The notes under the pieces were generated by a model that was given only the letters and a program-made list of their open reading frames with translations, was not told the DNA's origin and did no database searches. From positions 62,001 through 126,000 of the forward strand of contig CAWDCL010000003.1 in the NCBI GenBank assembly GCA_963800865.1: DNA of 64,000 nucleotides, in the 5' to 3' direction. A program made the position numbers and the translations under genes. Source of the DNA: JALOKP01 sp963800865 (GTDB taxonomy: Bacteria > Acidobacteriota > Polarisedimenticolia > J045). Shown here in pieces: positions 1 to 7,670 of this stretch (positions within the stretch are counted from its first letter, which is position 1; every line of letters begins with the position of its first letter).

Positions 1-17
1 CGCGCCGGCGCGCGCGT

Positions 18-33
18 CGGCACGCTCCTTGCC
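18..33 (+). promoter_or_regulatory. Sigma-54 (RpoN) promoter upstream of fliK
   Basis: The bases CGGCACGCTCCTTGCC match the sigma-54 consensus TGGCACG-N4-TTGC(A/T). The GG is at 19-20 and the GC at 31-32, the required 12-base offset. Transcription would start near 44, only a few bases before the first ATG of fliK at 48. Either the transcript is nearly leaderless or fliK starts further downstream. Three more sites of the same form occur before flagellar genes in this window, which raises confidence. Confidence 0.7.
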
Positions 34-47
34 CTTGCCTGCGTGCC

Positions 48-1527
48 ATGCGTGTCGTCCCCGCAGCCATCGCGCCGTCCGTGCGCCCGTCCGAACCCGG
101 TCCCGCGCCGGGTGGCGAGGCCGCGTCGCGGACCACGGCACCGGAGCGCGGGTTCGAGAGCGCGATCGAGGCCGCCGAACGGACGGGTGGCGCGGAGCCC
201 CGGCGCGCAGATGCACGCGAGAAGCGCGCCGCCGACCGGGAGAGCCCGGCCGCCGAGCCGGCTCGCTCCGCGGCGGATCCAGCGAGCCAGGTTTCGTCGT
301 CGCCGGTCGCCGCACCTGTCCGCCGCCGCACCGTCCGCCGCCGCGCCGGAGCAGGCCGCGCCGCAGGGCGGCTCGAGCACGCGCCTGCGCGGTCACGCCG
401 CGCTGCTCGCGCGGCGCGCGGCGCTGCCCGGGGAGGGGGGCGCGCCCGATTCCGGCGGCGTGCGCGACGCCGGCGACGCCGGGGGAGCGCCGTCCGCGGC
501 GTCCCGCGAGCGCGCCGCGCGCACCACCGCCCCGGCCGTGCTCGCCGCGATCCGGGGCGAGAGATGGCGCGGTGCCGAGCCCGGTGCGACCGGCCCGGAA
601 GCCGGGGCGGCGCGGGCCTCCCGGACCGAGCGCCACTCCGCCGACGCCGCGATCGACGACGCCGCCACGGCGAACGCGACGCTGCGGGCGCGGATGGCCG
701 GCACGCTGCTCGACGGGACCCGCAACGCGTCCGGCGCCACCGTCTCATTCGGCTCGGCCGGGTCACCTCAGCCGGACTCCGCTCCCGGGACGGGCTCGCC
801 GGCGGACGCTGCCCGGCGCGCCGAGCGTGACGTCGCGTCCCAGCCCGCCCCCGCCGCGGCCGCGAACGAGACGCACGCCGCGGGCGACGCGCGGGCGCCG
901 GCGCGCGCGACCGCGAGCCCGGCAGCGGGAGACGATCACGGCGGCGCGCAGGGTAACGCGCGCCGTTTCGGGGCACGGGCGGAGGAGGCCGCCCAGGCCG
1001 CAGGGGCCGCGGCTCGCGGCGGTCCGACCGGCCCGGCCGGCAGCACCGCGGCCGTTTCGACGGCCGCGCGCGGCGCATCCACGGCGATCGTCGAGCAGGT
1101 TGCGACCCGGCTCGCCCAGGCGGCCCCCGGGGGGGCGGTCACGATCCAGCTCGAGCCGGCCGATCACGGCCGCGTGCAGGTCACCTTCCGCTGGAGCGGC
1201 CGCGAACTGACGGTGCGGGTTGCGGCGGAGCAGGGCGAGGTGGCGGCGCTGCTCGCCGCGGACCTCGGGAAGCTCGAGACCTCCCTGTCGCGCCTCGCCG
1301 ACCCGGTCAAGGTCGAAGTCCCGGTCGACGGCTTCGCCGACCCGCGCTCGGGCGCCGGCGGCGGTCAACACGGCGCCGCGGCCGGCGAGCGCGCGCCCGA
1401 CGGCTCTCCGGCCGCGCGGCGCGACGCCGCGGAGCCGCACCCGGCGCGGCGCGGGCTCCCGGCCGGCCCCGACACGGCGCGCAACGGCGCTCCGGCCGGT
1501 GCCGTGCGGCTGGACGTTCTCACCTAG
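48..1527 (+). CDS. fliK: Flagellar hook-length control protein FliK (frameshift near 318)
   Basis: FliK is the secreted molecular ruler that sets hook length and signals FlhB to switch export specificity. The protein is Ala/Pro/Gly/Arg-rich and low in complexity for about 350 residues, as is usual. It ends in a conserved Flg_hook domain (about 1080-1340) with the core VTIQLEPADHGRVQVTF, followed by helix-forming residues. The N-terminal part reads naturally from ATG 48 (start MRVVPAAIAP, then FESAIEAAE). The C-terminal part is in a different frame, and the switch falls around 310-330, so one base appears lost or gained. Past that point the first frame becomes an Arg-rich shadow. The gene precedes flgD, as in many hook operons. 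Function is confident; start and N-terminus are not. Confidence 0.82.
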
Positions 1528-1596
1528 CACCCGGCAATTCCTTCCCACCGCGCCCGCGCGATCCCGCCGATCTGCCGTTCTTCGCGCCGCCGACGC

Positions 1597-1612
1597 TGGC
1601 ACGCCCGTTGCT
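1597..1612 (+). promoter_or_regulatory. Sigma-54 promoter upstream of flgD
   Basis: TGGCACGCCCGTTGCT is an essentially perfect sigma-54 site, with GG at 1598-1599 and GC at 1610-1611. The predicted start is near 1622. A purine-rich ribosome binding site (GAGGAGAAAAAGG, 1623-1635) follows, then the flgD ATG at 1639. It would drive flgD-flgE as an RpoN-dependent hook operon. No sigma-54 activator gene is in the window. Confidence 0.85.
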
Positions 1613-1638
1613 CATCACCTCCGCGAGGAGAAAAAGGT

Positions 1639-2337
1639 ATGGACAGCGGTGCCAACGTCCTGCTCGACCCCAACGTCTACCGCGTCGTCCAGGGGGACAA
1701 CCCCTACGCGACGGGGAGCGAGTCGCTCGGCCGGAACGACTTCATCCGGCTGCTGGTCACGCAGCTCGAGAACCAGAACCCGCTCGATCCGCCCAAGGAC
1801 ACGGAGTTCGTCGCGCAGCTCGCGACCTTCTCCAGCCTCGAGCAGCTGATGGACCTCAACCAGCGGATCGACGCCGTGGCGCAGGGCCAGGCGCAGCTGG
1901 TCAACAGCCAGTCGCTGAACCTCGTCGGCAAGGCGGTGCTCGCGCCGGGCGACGGGAAGATCCAGCTGGACGAGGGGGGGGCGGACCGGGTCGTCTACAA
2001 CGCGCCGGACGGCACCGCGCAGGTCAAGGTCGAGATCTTCGACAGCTCCGGCGCGATCGTCCGCACGCTCGACGGGGCGGCCGGCGCGGGGCGCCAGAGC
2101 GTGAGCTGGGACGGTCACGACGAGGCCGGGACCGCGCTCGCGCCGGGGACCTACTCCTACCGCGTGCGCGCGATCGGGAGCGACGGCAGCGAGAAGCTCC
2201 TGTCCGGCATGGTGAAGCTGACGGTGGACGGGATCCACATCGGCGAGGACGGCCTGTCCCTGATCTGCGGCGATCGCCTGATCCCGTTCGACCAGGTGGC
2301 GGAGATCCTGCGCGCCGACGACGAAGCGACGAACTGA
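1639..2337 (+). CDS. flgD: Flagellar hook assembly scaffold protein FlgD
   Basis: FlgD forms a temporary cap at the tip of the growing hook, lets FlgE subunits polymerise and is then replaced. The 232-residue product has the conserved FlgD N-terminal segment (FIRLLVTQLENQNPLDP, then FVAQLATFSSLEQL, about residues 30-75). After it comes the FlgD Ig/tudor-like region (about 125-190), with the WDGHDEAG and LAPGTYSYRV motifs common to this fold. A strong ribosome binding site sits directly before the ATG, and a sigma-54 site lies 40 bases upstream. The gene stands between fliK and flgE, the normal order. Length and motifs are typical. Confidence 0.95.
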   Translation: MDSGANVLLDPNVYRVVQGDNPYATGSESLGRNDFIRLLVTQLENQNPLDPPKDTEFVAQLATFSSLEQLMDLNQRIDAVAQGQAQLVNSQSLNLVGKAVLAPGDGKIQLDEGGADRVVYNAPDGTAQVKVEIFDSSGAIVRTLDGAAGAGRQSVSWDGHDEAGTALAPGTYSYRVRAIGSDGSEKLLSGMVKLTVDGIHIGEDGLSLICGDRLIPFDQVAEILRADDEATN

Positions 2338-2372
2338 CGGCAGCCGGGCGAAACGACGAGGAGACCAGAGCG

Positions 2373-3722
2373 ATGGGTGCGAGTGCCTTCTACGCGGGAA
2401 TCTCGGGGCTGAACGCCAACGCGGCGGCCCTGGCCACGATCGGCAACAACCTCGCGAACACGAACACGATCGGGTTCAAGACGGGGCGGACCAACTTCTC
2501 CGAGCTGTTCGCGCCGGGTGCGTCGTCGGTCAACGGCGCCGGCGTGCCGCAGCAGGTCGGCCTCGGCGTGACGGTGTCGGGGGTTCAGACGCTGTTCACC
2601 GCCGGCTCGCTGCAGCCGACCGACGTCGTCACCGACATGGCGCTGCAGGGGGGCGGGTTCTTCACGCTCAAGACGCAGGAAGGGCTGTCGGTCTTCTCGC
2701 GCGCCGGCAACTTCTCCTTCAACTCCCAGGGGAACCTGGTCAACGACAACGGCTTCCGCGTCCAGGGCTACACGCAGAAGGACGCGGACGGCAAGATCGT
2801 CACGACCGGCGTGCCGCAGGACATCGTGATCCCGGCCGGGCTGACCGCGCCGCCGCAGGCCTCGGGCTACTTCCAGGCCTCGATGAACCTCCAGAACGGC
2901 GCGACCCAGCCGTTCGTCACCGGGATCAACGTCTTCGACTCGCTCGGCGCGCAGCACGACGTCACGCTGGTGATGACGCCGACCTCCTTCGCGCCGACCG
3001 GCGCGGTGTGGGGCTGGGAGGCGCGGGTGCCGGCGGCCGACATCGCGGGCGCCCCGACCGGGCCGACCGACCCCGAGTACATCGTCGTCGGCACCGGCAC
3101 GATGACCTTCGACGGCAACGGCCAGATGGTCGCCAACACGATGACCGGCTGGACGCCGCCGACGACCGAGACCCCGCCGATCTACGACCTGCCGCTGGTC
3201 TTCGACGCCGCCAACAACACCGGCTGGGCGAATGGCGCCTCGGCCCAGACCGTGAGCTGGAACGTCGTCGACCCGAACGTCGCCCCGCCCCAGCGCGTCG
3301 GCCTGATCACCGGCTACGACGCCCCGTCGGCGATGGACGGCCTCTCCACGGACGGTTACGGCGTGGGCCGGTTGCAGAGCCTGGCGGTCGGTGCCGACGG
3401 GCTGATCGCCGGCGTCTTCACCAACGGCCAGACGCTCGAGCTGGGCCAGCTCGCGGTCGCCTCGTTCAACAACTCGGCCGGGCTGCAGAACTACTACGGC
3501 AACACCTACATCTCATCCCTCGGGTCGGGTCCGGCGGCCCTGGGGATCGCCGGGACCGGCGGCCGGGGCACGGTCGTCTCCAAGGCGCTCGAGCTGTCGA
3601 ACGTCGACATCACCGACCAGTTCACCCAGATGATCGTTGCCGAGCGCGGCTACCAGGCGAACACCAAGATCATCACGACGATGGACCAGCTGGCGCAGGA
3701 GACGATCAACATCAAGCGCTAG
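2373..3722 (+). CDS. flgE: Flagellar hook protein FlgE
   Basis: FlgE polymerises into the hook, the universal joint between rod and filament. The 449-residue product opens with the rod/hook signature (SGLNANAAALATIGNNLAN, then TIGFK). It has the central FlgE domain (FDSLGAQHDVTLVM near residue 190) and ends with the coiled C-terminal rod/hook motif (ELSNVDITDQFTQMIVAERG, then YQANTKIITTMDQL). The ATG at 2373 follows a GACGAGGAGA ribosome binding site, 36 bases after flgD. It is transcribed with flgD, very likely from the sigma-54 promoter at 1597. No anomalies were seen. Confidence 0.97.
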   Translation: MGASAFYAGISGLNANAAALATIGNNLANTNTIGFKTGRTNFSELFAPGASSVNGAGVPQQVGLGVTVSGVQTLFTAGSLQPTDVVTDMALQGGGFFTLKTQEGLSVFSRAGNFSFNSQGNLVNDNGFRVQGYTQKDADGKIVTTGVPQDIVIPAGLTAPPQASGYFQASMNLQNGATQPFVTGINVFDSLGAQHDVTLVMTPTSFAPTGAVWGWEARVPAADIAGAPTGPTDPEYIVVGTGTMTFDGNGQMVANTMTGWTPPTTETPPIYDLPLVFDAANNTGWANGASAQTVSWNVVDPNVAPPQRVGLITGYDAPSAMDGLSTDGYGVGRLQSLAVGADGLIAGVFTNGQTLELGQLAVASFNNSAGLQNYYGNTYISSLGSGPAALGIAGTGGRGTVVSKALELSNVDITDQFTQMIVAERGYQANTKIITTMDQLAQETINIKR

Positions 3723-3864
3723 CCGGAAAAAACGGAGGGGCCGGGCGGCGCGCCGTCAAACATCCGACGGAGCGCCGCCGGCACCCCGCCGGGAAACCCC
3801 GGTCCGGTTTCCGGACAGTCGTCGCAACCCCCGTCCGATCAGTCGGATAGCCGCGCGCTCCGCG

Positions 3865-3880
3865 CGGCACACGGCTTGCT
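3865..3880 (+). promoter_or_regulatory. Sigma-54 promoter upstream of the fliN-fliOPQR export operon
   Basis: CGGCACACGGCTTGCT matches the sigma-54 consensus, with GG at 3866-3867 and GC at 3878-3879 (12-base offset). It lies in the 230-base gap after flgE, about 75 bases before the fliN-like ATG at 3953. The predicted start is near 3891. It would make the SpoA-fliOPQR-flhBA block a separate RpoN transcription unit. The rest of the gap (3723-3864) holds G+C-rich inverted repeats that could end flgDE transcription, but no T-run terminator is visible. Confidence 0.72.
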
Positions 3881-3952
3881 GAAAAAGCCCCCGCACGGGA
3901 AGTGTGCGGTCCGTCGCCGCGACGGCGATGGGACCGCCCCGGGAGCGGTGCG

Positions 3953-4306
3953 ATGGCCGAGACCCAGGCGGGACGCAAGGACGAGAAGACGGCGGGAACC
4001 GGCGCGGGTCCGACCCCGGGTCCGACCCCGGGCCCCGGGCCCTCCGACGCCGCGCGCGCGGCGGCGTTCGTGCGCCGGGAGTTCAGCGCGCTGCCGATCC
4101 AGCTTTCGGCGCGGATCGCCGCCGGCCGGGCGAGCCTGTCCGAGCTGCGCGGACTCGCGCCCGGCAAGGTGCTGCCGCTCGAGACGCCGATCGGCGAGCC
4201 CTGCCGGCTGATCGCCGAGGGGGCCGTGATCGGCGCGGGGGAGATCGTCGAGGTCAAGGGGCAGCTCGCGCTGCGGGTCACGCGGCTGGGCAAGGACAAT
4301 GGCTGA
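3953..4306 (+). CDS. fliN: FliN-like C-ring (SpoA domain) protein, first copy
   Basis: This 117-residue protein carries a SpoA/FliN-type domain in its C-terminal 70 residues (LSELRGLAPGKVLPLETPIG, then IGAGEIVEVKGQLALRVTRL). FliN homologues sit at the base of the C-ring and hold FliH for export. The N-terminal 40 residues are a charged, Pro/Gly-rich linker encoded partly by a 12-base tandem repeat (about 4012-4040). ATG 3953 is chosen because it starts just before the linker; an upstream in-frame ATG lacks a better site. fliO overlaps its end. A second SpoA gene (13363-13671) follows fliM, so this is one of two paralogues, and which is the canonical FliN is uncertain. Confidence 0.85.
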   Translation: MAETQAGRKDEKTAGTGAGPTPGPTPGPGPSDAARAAAFVRREFSALPIQLSARIAAGRASLSELRGLAPGKVLPLETPIGEPCRLIAEGAVIGAGEIVEVKGQLALRVTRLGKDNG

Positions 4307-4700
4307 GGCCGGCGCTCCGGGCCTGCTCGACCTGCTGCGCCTGGCGGGCGCACTGGCCGCGGTCGTCGGCCTGGTCTGGCTGTTCGGCAGGCTGGCGCAG
4401 CGCGGCGGCGGGGCGGCCCGGACGGCGGGGGCGCTGGCCGTCCGCGAGCGGATCGCGGTCACCCGCGGCGTGCAGCTGCTGGTCGTGTCGGTCGACGGGC
4501 GCAGCCTGCTGGTCGGCGTCACGGGACAGCAGGTGAACCTGGTCGCGGACCTCTCGCGGCCGGACGAACTCGGCGCGCCGGCCGCTCCGGCGCCGGTCCT
4601 ATCGCCACTCGCGCACCCCGCACCCGGCGGGCCGGGCACGCCGGCGTCGCCGACCTTCGCCGAGCGGCTCACCGCCGCGCTGCGCGGGAGGAGCGCGTGA
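4299..4700 (+). CDS. fliO: Flagellar biosynthesis protein FliO
   Basis: FliO is a small bitopic membrane protein that helps FliP assemble into the export gate. The 133-residue product has one hydrophobic segment (about residues 8-28, LLRLAGALAAVVGLVWLFG). A positively charged cytoplasmic domain follows, with the family pattern IAVTRGVQLLVVSVDGRSLL, VGVTGQQVNLV. The C-terminus is Pro/Ala-rich. Its ATG overlaps the end of the SpoA gene and its stop overlaps the fliP start, so translation is probably coupled. FliO is poorly conserved, so the call rests partly on its place immediately before fliP. Confidence 0.88.
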   Translation: MAEAGAPGLLDLLRLAGALAAVVGLVWLFGRLAQRGGGAARTAGALAVRERIAVTRGVQLLVVSVDGRSLLVGVTGQQVNLVADLSRPDELGAPAAPAPVLSPLAHPAPGGPGTPASPTFAERLTAALRGRSA

Positions 4701-5476
4701 GCTCCCCGCGGACGCGTCGCGCGCTCGCCGCGCTGCTCGTGGCACTGGCTGCCTGCGCCCTGCCCGCGCTGGCGGCGACCGCCCCGGCGGCGGCGGCGCC
4801 CGGCGGCGGCGGCCTCGAGCTGCGCATCACCGATCCCGTCGGCGGCGCCCCGGGGTCGACCGCGCTGCGGATCGTCCTGATGCTGACGGTGCTCGCCGTC
4901 GCGCCGGCGATCCTGCTGATGATGACCTCGTTCGTGCGGTTCGTCGTGGCGCTGCACTTCCTGCGCCAGGCGCTCGGCACGCCCCAGATGCCGCCCAACC
5001 AGGTCGTCATCGGGCTGGCGCTGTTCCTGACCTTCTTCGTGATGGGTCCGACCCTCGATAAGGTCCGCGCCGAGGCCTGGCTTCCCTACACCGAGGGGCG
5101 GATGGACGCGCAGCAGGGGCTCGACGCGGCGTCCGGCCCGATGCGCGAGTTCATGCTGCGCAACACGCGCGAGGCCGACCTCGGGCTGTTCGTCAAGATG
5201 GCGAAGATCCCGCGCCCGGCGACCTCGGCCGACGTGCCGCTGCGGGTGGTGGTGCCGGCCTTCGTGATCTCCGAGCTGCGCGCCGGGTTCGAGATCGGCT
5301 TCCTGCTGTTCCTGCCGTTCCTGGTCGTCGATCTCGTGGTGTCGTCGGTCCTGCTGTCGATGGGAATGATGATGCTGCCGCCGTCGATGGTGTCGCTGCC
5401 GTTCAAGATCCTGCTCTTCGTGCTGGTCGACGGCTGGAGCCTGCTCGCGGGCTCGCTCGTCGCCGGCATCCGCTGA
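4697..5476 (+). CDS. fliP: Flagellar export gate protein FliP
   Basis: FliP makes the core of the FliPQR export channel in the inner membrane. The 259-residue protein starts at GTG 4697, overlapping fliO. It has an N-terminal signal sequence (about residues 1-27, ending near ALPALAATA), typical because FliP is one of the few gate proteins with a cleaved leader. The FliP signatures are clear: SFVRFVVALHFLRQALGTPQ, then PNQVVIGLALFLTFF, and PAFVISELRAGFEIGFLLFL further on. Four membrane segments are visible. Downstream fliQ starts 16 bases later with an AGGAGG-like site. Confidence 0.97.
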   Translation: MSSPRTRRALAALLVALAACALPALAATAPAAAAPGGGGLELRITDPVGGAPGSTALRIVLMLTVLAVAPAILLMMTSFVRFVVALHFLRQALGTPQMPPNQVVIGLALFLTFFVMGPTLDKVRAEAWLPYTEGRMDAQQGLDAASGPMREFMLRNTREADLGLFVKMAKIPRPATSADVPLRVVVPAFVISELRAGFEIGFLLFLPFLVVDLVVSSVLLSMGMMMLPPSMVSLPFKILLFVLVDGWSLLAGSLVAGIR

Positions 5477-5492
5477 CCGGAGGAAACCGCGG

Positions 5493-5762
5493 ATGGACGA
5501 GATGACGGTCCTGACGATCGGCCGCGAGGCGATCCGCACCGCGCTGCTGGTCGGCGCGCCGATCCTGCTGGTCGGGATGGCCGTCGGCCTGATCGTCAGC
5601 GTGATCCAGGTCGCGACCTCGATCCAGGACGTGACCGTGACGTTCATCCCCAAGATCCTGGCGGTCTTCCTGGCGACGCTCCTCACCCTGCACTGGATGA
5701 TGCGACTGATGATCGACTTCACGCAGCGCGTGTTCGCGATGATCGCCGGCGTGAACGCGTAG
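5493..5762 (+). CDS. fliQ: Flagellar export gate protein FliQ
   Basis: FliQ is the small two-helix subunit wrapped around FliP/FliR in the export gate. The 89-residue product has the expected length and two hydrophobic helices (about residues 15-40 and 52-76). The conserved middle reads VSVIQVATSIQDVTVTFIPK, close to the family pattern of QxxTxIQExTLxFxPK. A GGAGGAAA ribosome binding site precedes ATG 5493. It sits in the invariant fliP-fliQ-fliR order with short spacers. Confidence 0.96.
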   Translation: MDEMTVLTIGREAIRTALLVGAPILLVGMAVGLIVSVIQVATSIQDVTVTFIPKILAVFLATLLTLHWMMRLMIDFTQRVFAMIAGVNA

Positions 5763-5769
5763 GCGCGCG

Positions 5770-6564
5770 ATGCTCGCCGAGGCCGCAGGCGTCGAAGTGA
5801 TCCGCCTCCCGTGGAACCAGCTCCTCGGGGGAGCGGCGCTGCTCGTGCGCATGGGGGCCTTCCTCTCGGTCGCGCCGGTCTTCGGCACCGAGGCCGCGCC
5901 GCCGCAGCTGCGGGCGGGTTTCGCGGTGCTGCTGACGGCGCTGCTGCTGCCGGTCGTGCCCGCCCCGGACCTCTCGGCCGGAATCCTCGGGCTGGTCTTC
6001 GGCGAGGCCTTCGTCGGCTTCCTGCTCGGCTTCTCCGCGATGATGGTGGTCGAGGTCGCCGCGGTGGCGGGCGACTTCGTCGGCTACCCCACCGGGCTCT
6101 CGATGGCCCAGCAGTTCGACCCGGTCACGCAGAGCCAGGCCACGACCGCGAGCGTCTTCTACCGCCTGCTGGGCCTGCTGGTCTTCATCGCGATCGGCGG
6201 CCACCACCAGATGCTCGCCGCGCTCGGCGAGTCGTACCGCATCGTGCCGGTCGGCGGCGCGCACTTCGCCACCGGCTGGCTGCCGTCGATGGTCGCGCTG
6301 ACCGGGCGGGCGCTGGCGCTCGGGCTGCAGATGGCCGCCCCGGTGCTCGTCGCGGGGCTGCTCGTGGACGTCTTCCTGATGCTCGTGGCCCGCGCCGCGC
6401 CGCAGATGAACCTGCTGGTCGTCGGTGCGCCGATCCGCCTGGCGATCGGCCTGCTCGCGATCGCGTTCTCGCTCCAGATGCTCGCCCCCCTGCTGGGCGA
6501 GGCGGTCGACGCCTCGCTGCTCGACGCCGGCCGCTCGCTCGAGGCCCTGGCGGGAAAGCCCTGA
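5770..6564 (+). CDS. fliR: Flagellar export gate protein FliR
   Basis: FliR completes the FliPQR gate and contacts FlhB. The 264-residue product has six or so hydrophobic segments and the family signatures (VRMGAFLSVAPVFGTEAAPP near the start, FVGFLLGFSAMMVVEVAAVA, and AAPQMNLLVVGAPIRLAIGL near the end). It begins seven bases after fliQ, and flhB follows eight bases after its stop. Length and topology are normal, and no defect is seen. Confidence 0.96.
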   Translation: MLAEAAGVEVIRLPWNQLLGGAALLVRMGAFLSVAPVFGTEAAPPQLRAGFAVLLTALLLPVVPAPDLSAGILGLVFGEAFVGFLLGFSAMMVVEVAAVAGDFVGYPTGLSMAQQFDPVTQSQATTASVFYRLLGLLVFIAIGGHHQMLAALGESYRIVPVGGAHFATGWLPSMVALTGRALALGLQMAAPVLVAGLLVDVFLMLVARAAPQMNLLVVGAPIRLAIGLLAIAFSLQMLAPLLGEAVDASLLDAGRSLEALAGKP

Positions 6565-6571
6565 GGCGGCG

Positions 6572-7670
6572 ATGGCGGCGGACCGCGACAGAAGGACCGA
6601 ACGGCCCTCCGGCCGGAAGATCGAGAAGGCGAAGGAGAAGGGGCAGGTCGCGCGCAGCCAGGACCTCGGGCAGGCGGCGAGCCTGGGGGCCTTCCTGCTC
6701 TGGACCGCGCTCTCCGGCGCGTCCTTCCTGGCCGGGCTCTCGGCCTACCTCGTGGCCTCGCTGCGCGCGGTCGGCCGGCCGCCCTTCGGACGGGGCGCTG
6801 CTCGACTCGCTCCTCAACGCGGGGACGGTCGCGATGCGGCTGATGCTCCCGCTGCTGTTCACGATCGCCGCGGCCGGGCTGCTGTCGCAGGCGATCCAGG
6901 GGCTGCACATCCGGAAGCCGCTGCTCAAGGTCGATTTCGCCAACCTCAACCCGGTGAACGGGCTCAAGCACTTCGTCAGCGTCGAGAAGCTCGTCGCCGC
7001 CGGCAAGGCGCTGCTGCGCGCCGGCTTCTACGCCGCGCTCTCGGCGGCGGTCGTGCTGCCGGAGTGGAACGGCGTGGCGCAGCTGGCGCTGGCCTCGCCC
7101 GCCGGGATCCTGGCCGGGACGACCCGGATCGTCGGCCGCGTGCTGGTCCGTGCGCTCGTGCTGGGCCTCGTGATCGCCGCCGCCGACTTCGCGTTCGCCC
7201 GCTGGCGCTGGTACCGGAACCTCTACATGACCAAGCAGGAGGTGCGGGACGAGCACCGCGAGAGCGAGGGGAGCCCCGAGGTCCGCTCGCGGATCCGCGC
7301 ACGTCAGCGCGAGCTGGCGCGCCGCCGGATGATGGCCGCGATCCCCACCGCCAACGTCGTCGTCACCAACCCGACCCACGTCGCGGTCGCCCTGAAGTAC
7401 GACCGCGCGAAGATGGCCGCGCCGGTCGTGGTCGCGAAGGGGAAGGGGCTGATCGCGCAGCGGATCAAGGAGGTCGCGCGCGAGCACCGCGTGCCGATCG
7501 TCGAGGACCCGCCGCTGGCGCGGACGCTCGAGAAGGTCTGCAAGCTCGGCGCGCCGATTCCCGAGACCCTCTTCCGCGCCGTGGCCGAGGTCCTGGCCTA
7601 CGTGATGAACCCGAAGCGCCGCGCCCTCCGGCCGCACCCTGAGGTCGAGCCGGCCGGGACCGCGCCGTGA
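6572..7670 (+). CDS. flhB: Flagellar export switch protein FlhB (frameshift near 6793)
   Basis: FlhB is the inner-membrane gate protein whose autocleaved cytoplasmic domain switches export from hook to filament subunits. The N-terminal part from ATG 6572 has the family start (RTERPSGRKIEKAKEKGQVA, then SQDLGQAASLGAFLL). The remainder (AIQGLHIRKPLLKVDFANLN, GLKHFVSVEKLVA, then four membrane segments) is in another frame, and the shift lies between about 6785 and 6800. The cleavage motif NPTH is encoded at 7368-7379 within VVVTNPTHVAVALKYD. Restored length is about 365 residues, normal for FlhB. The frame change falls in a G/C-rich run. A real break would abolish assembly, so a consensus error is likely. 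Confidence 0.9.

Noticed and set aside
6785..6800. Programmed frameshifting in flhB
   Set aside because: There is no slippery heptamer with a downstream pseudoknot that I can see, and flhB is not known for recoding; a sequence error is simpler.
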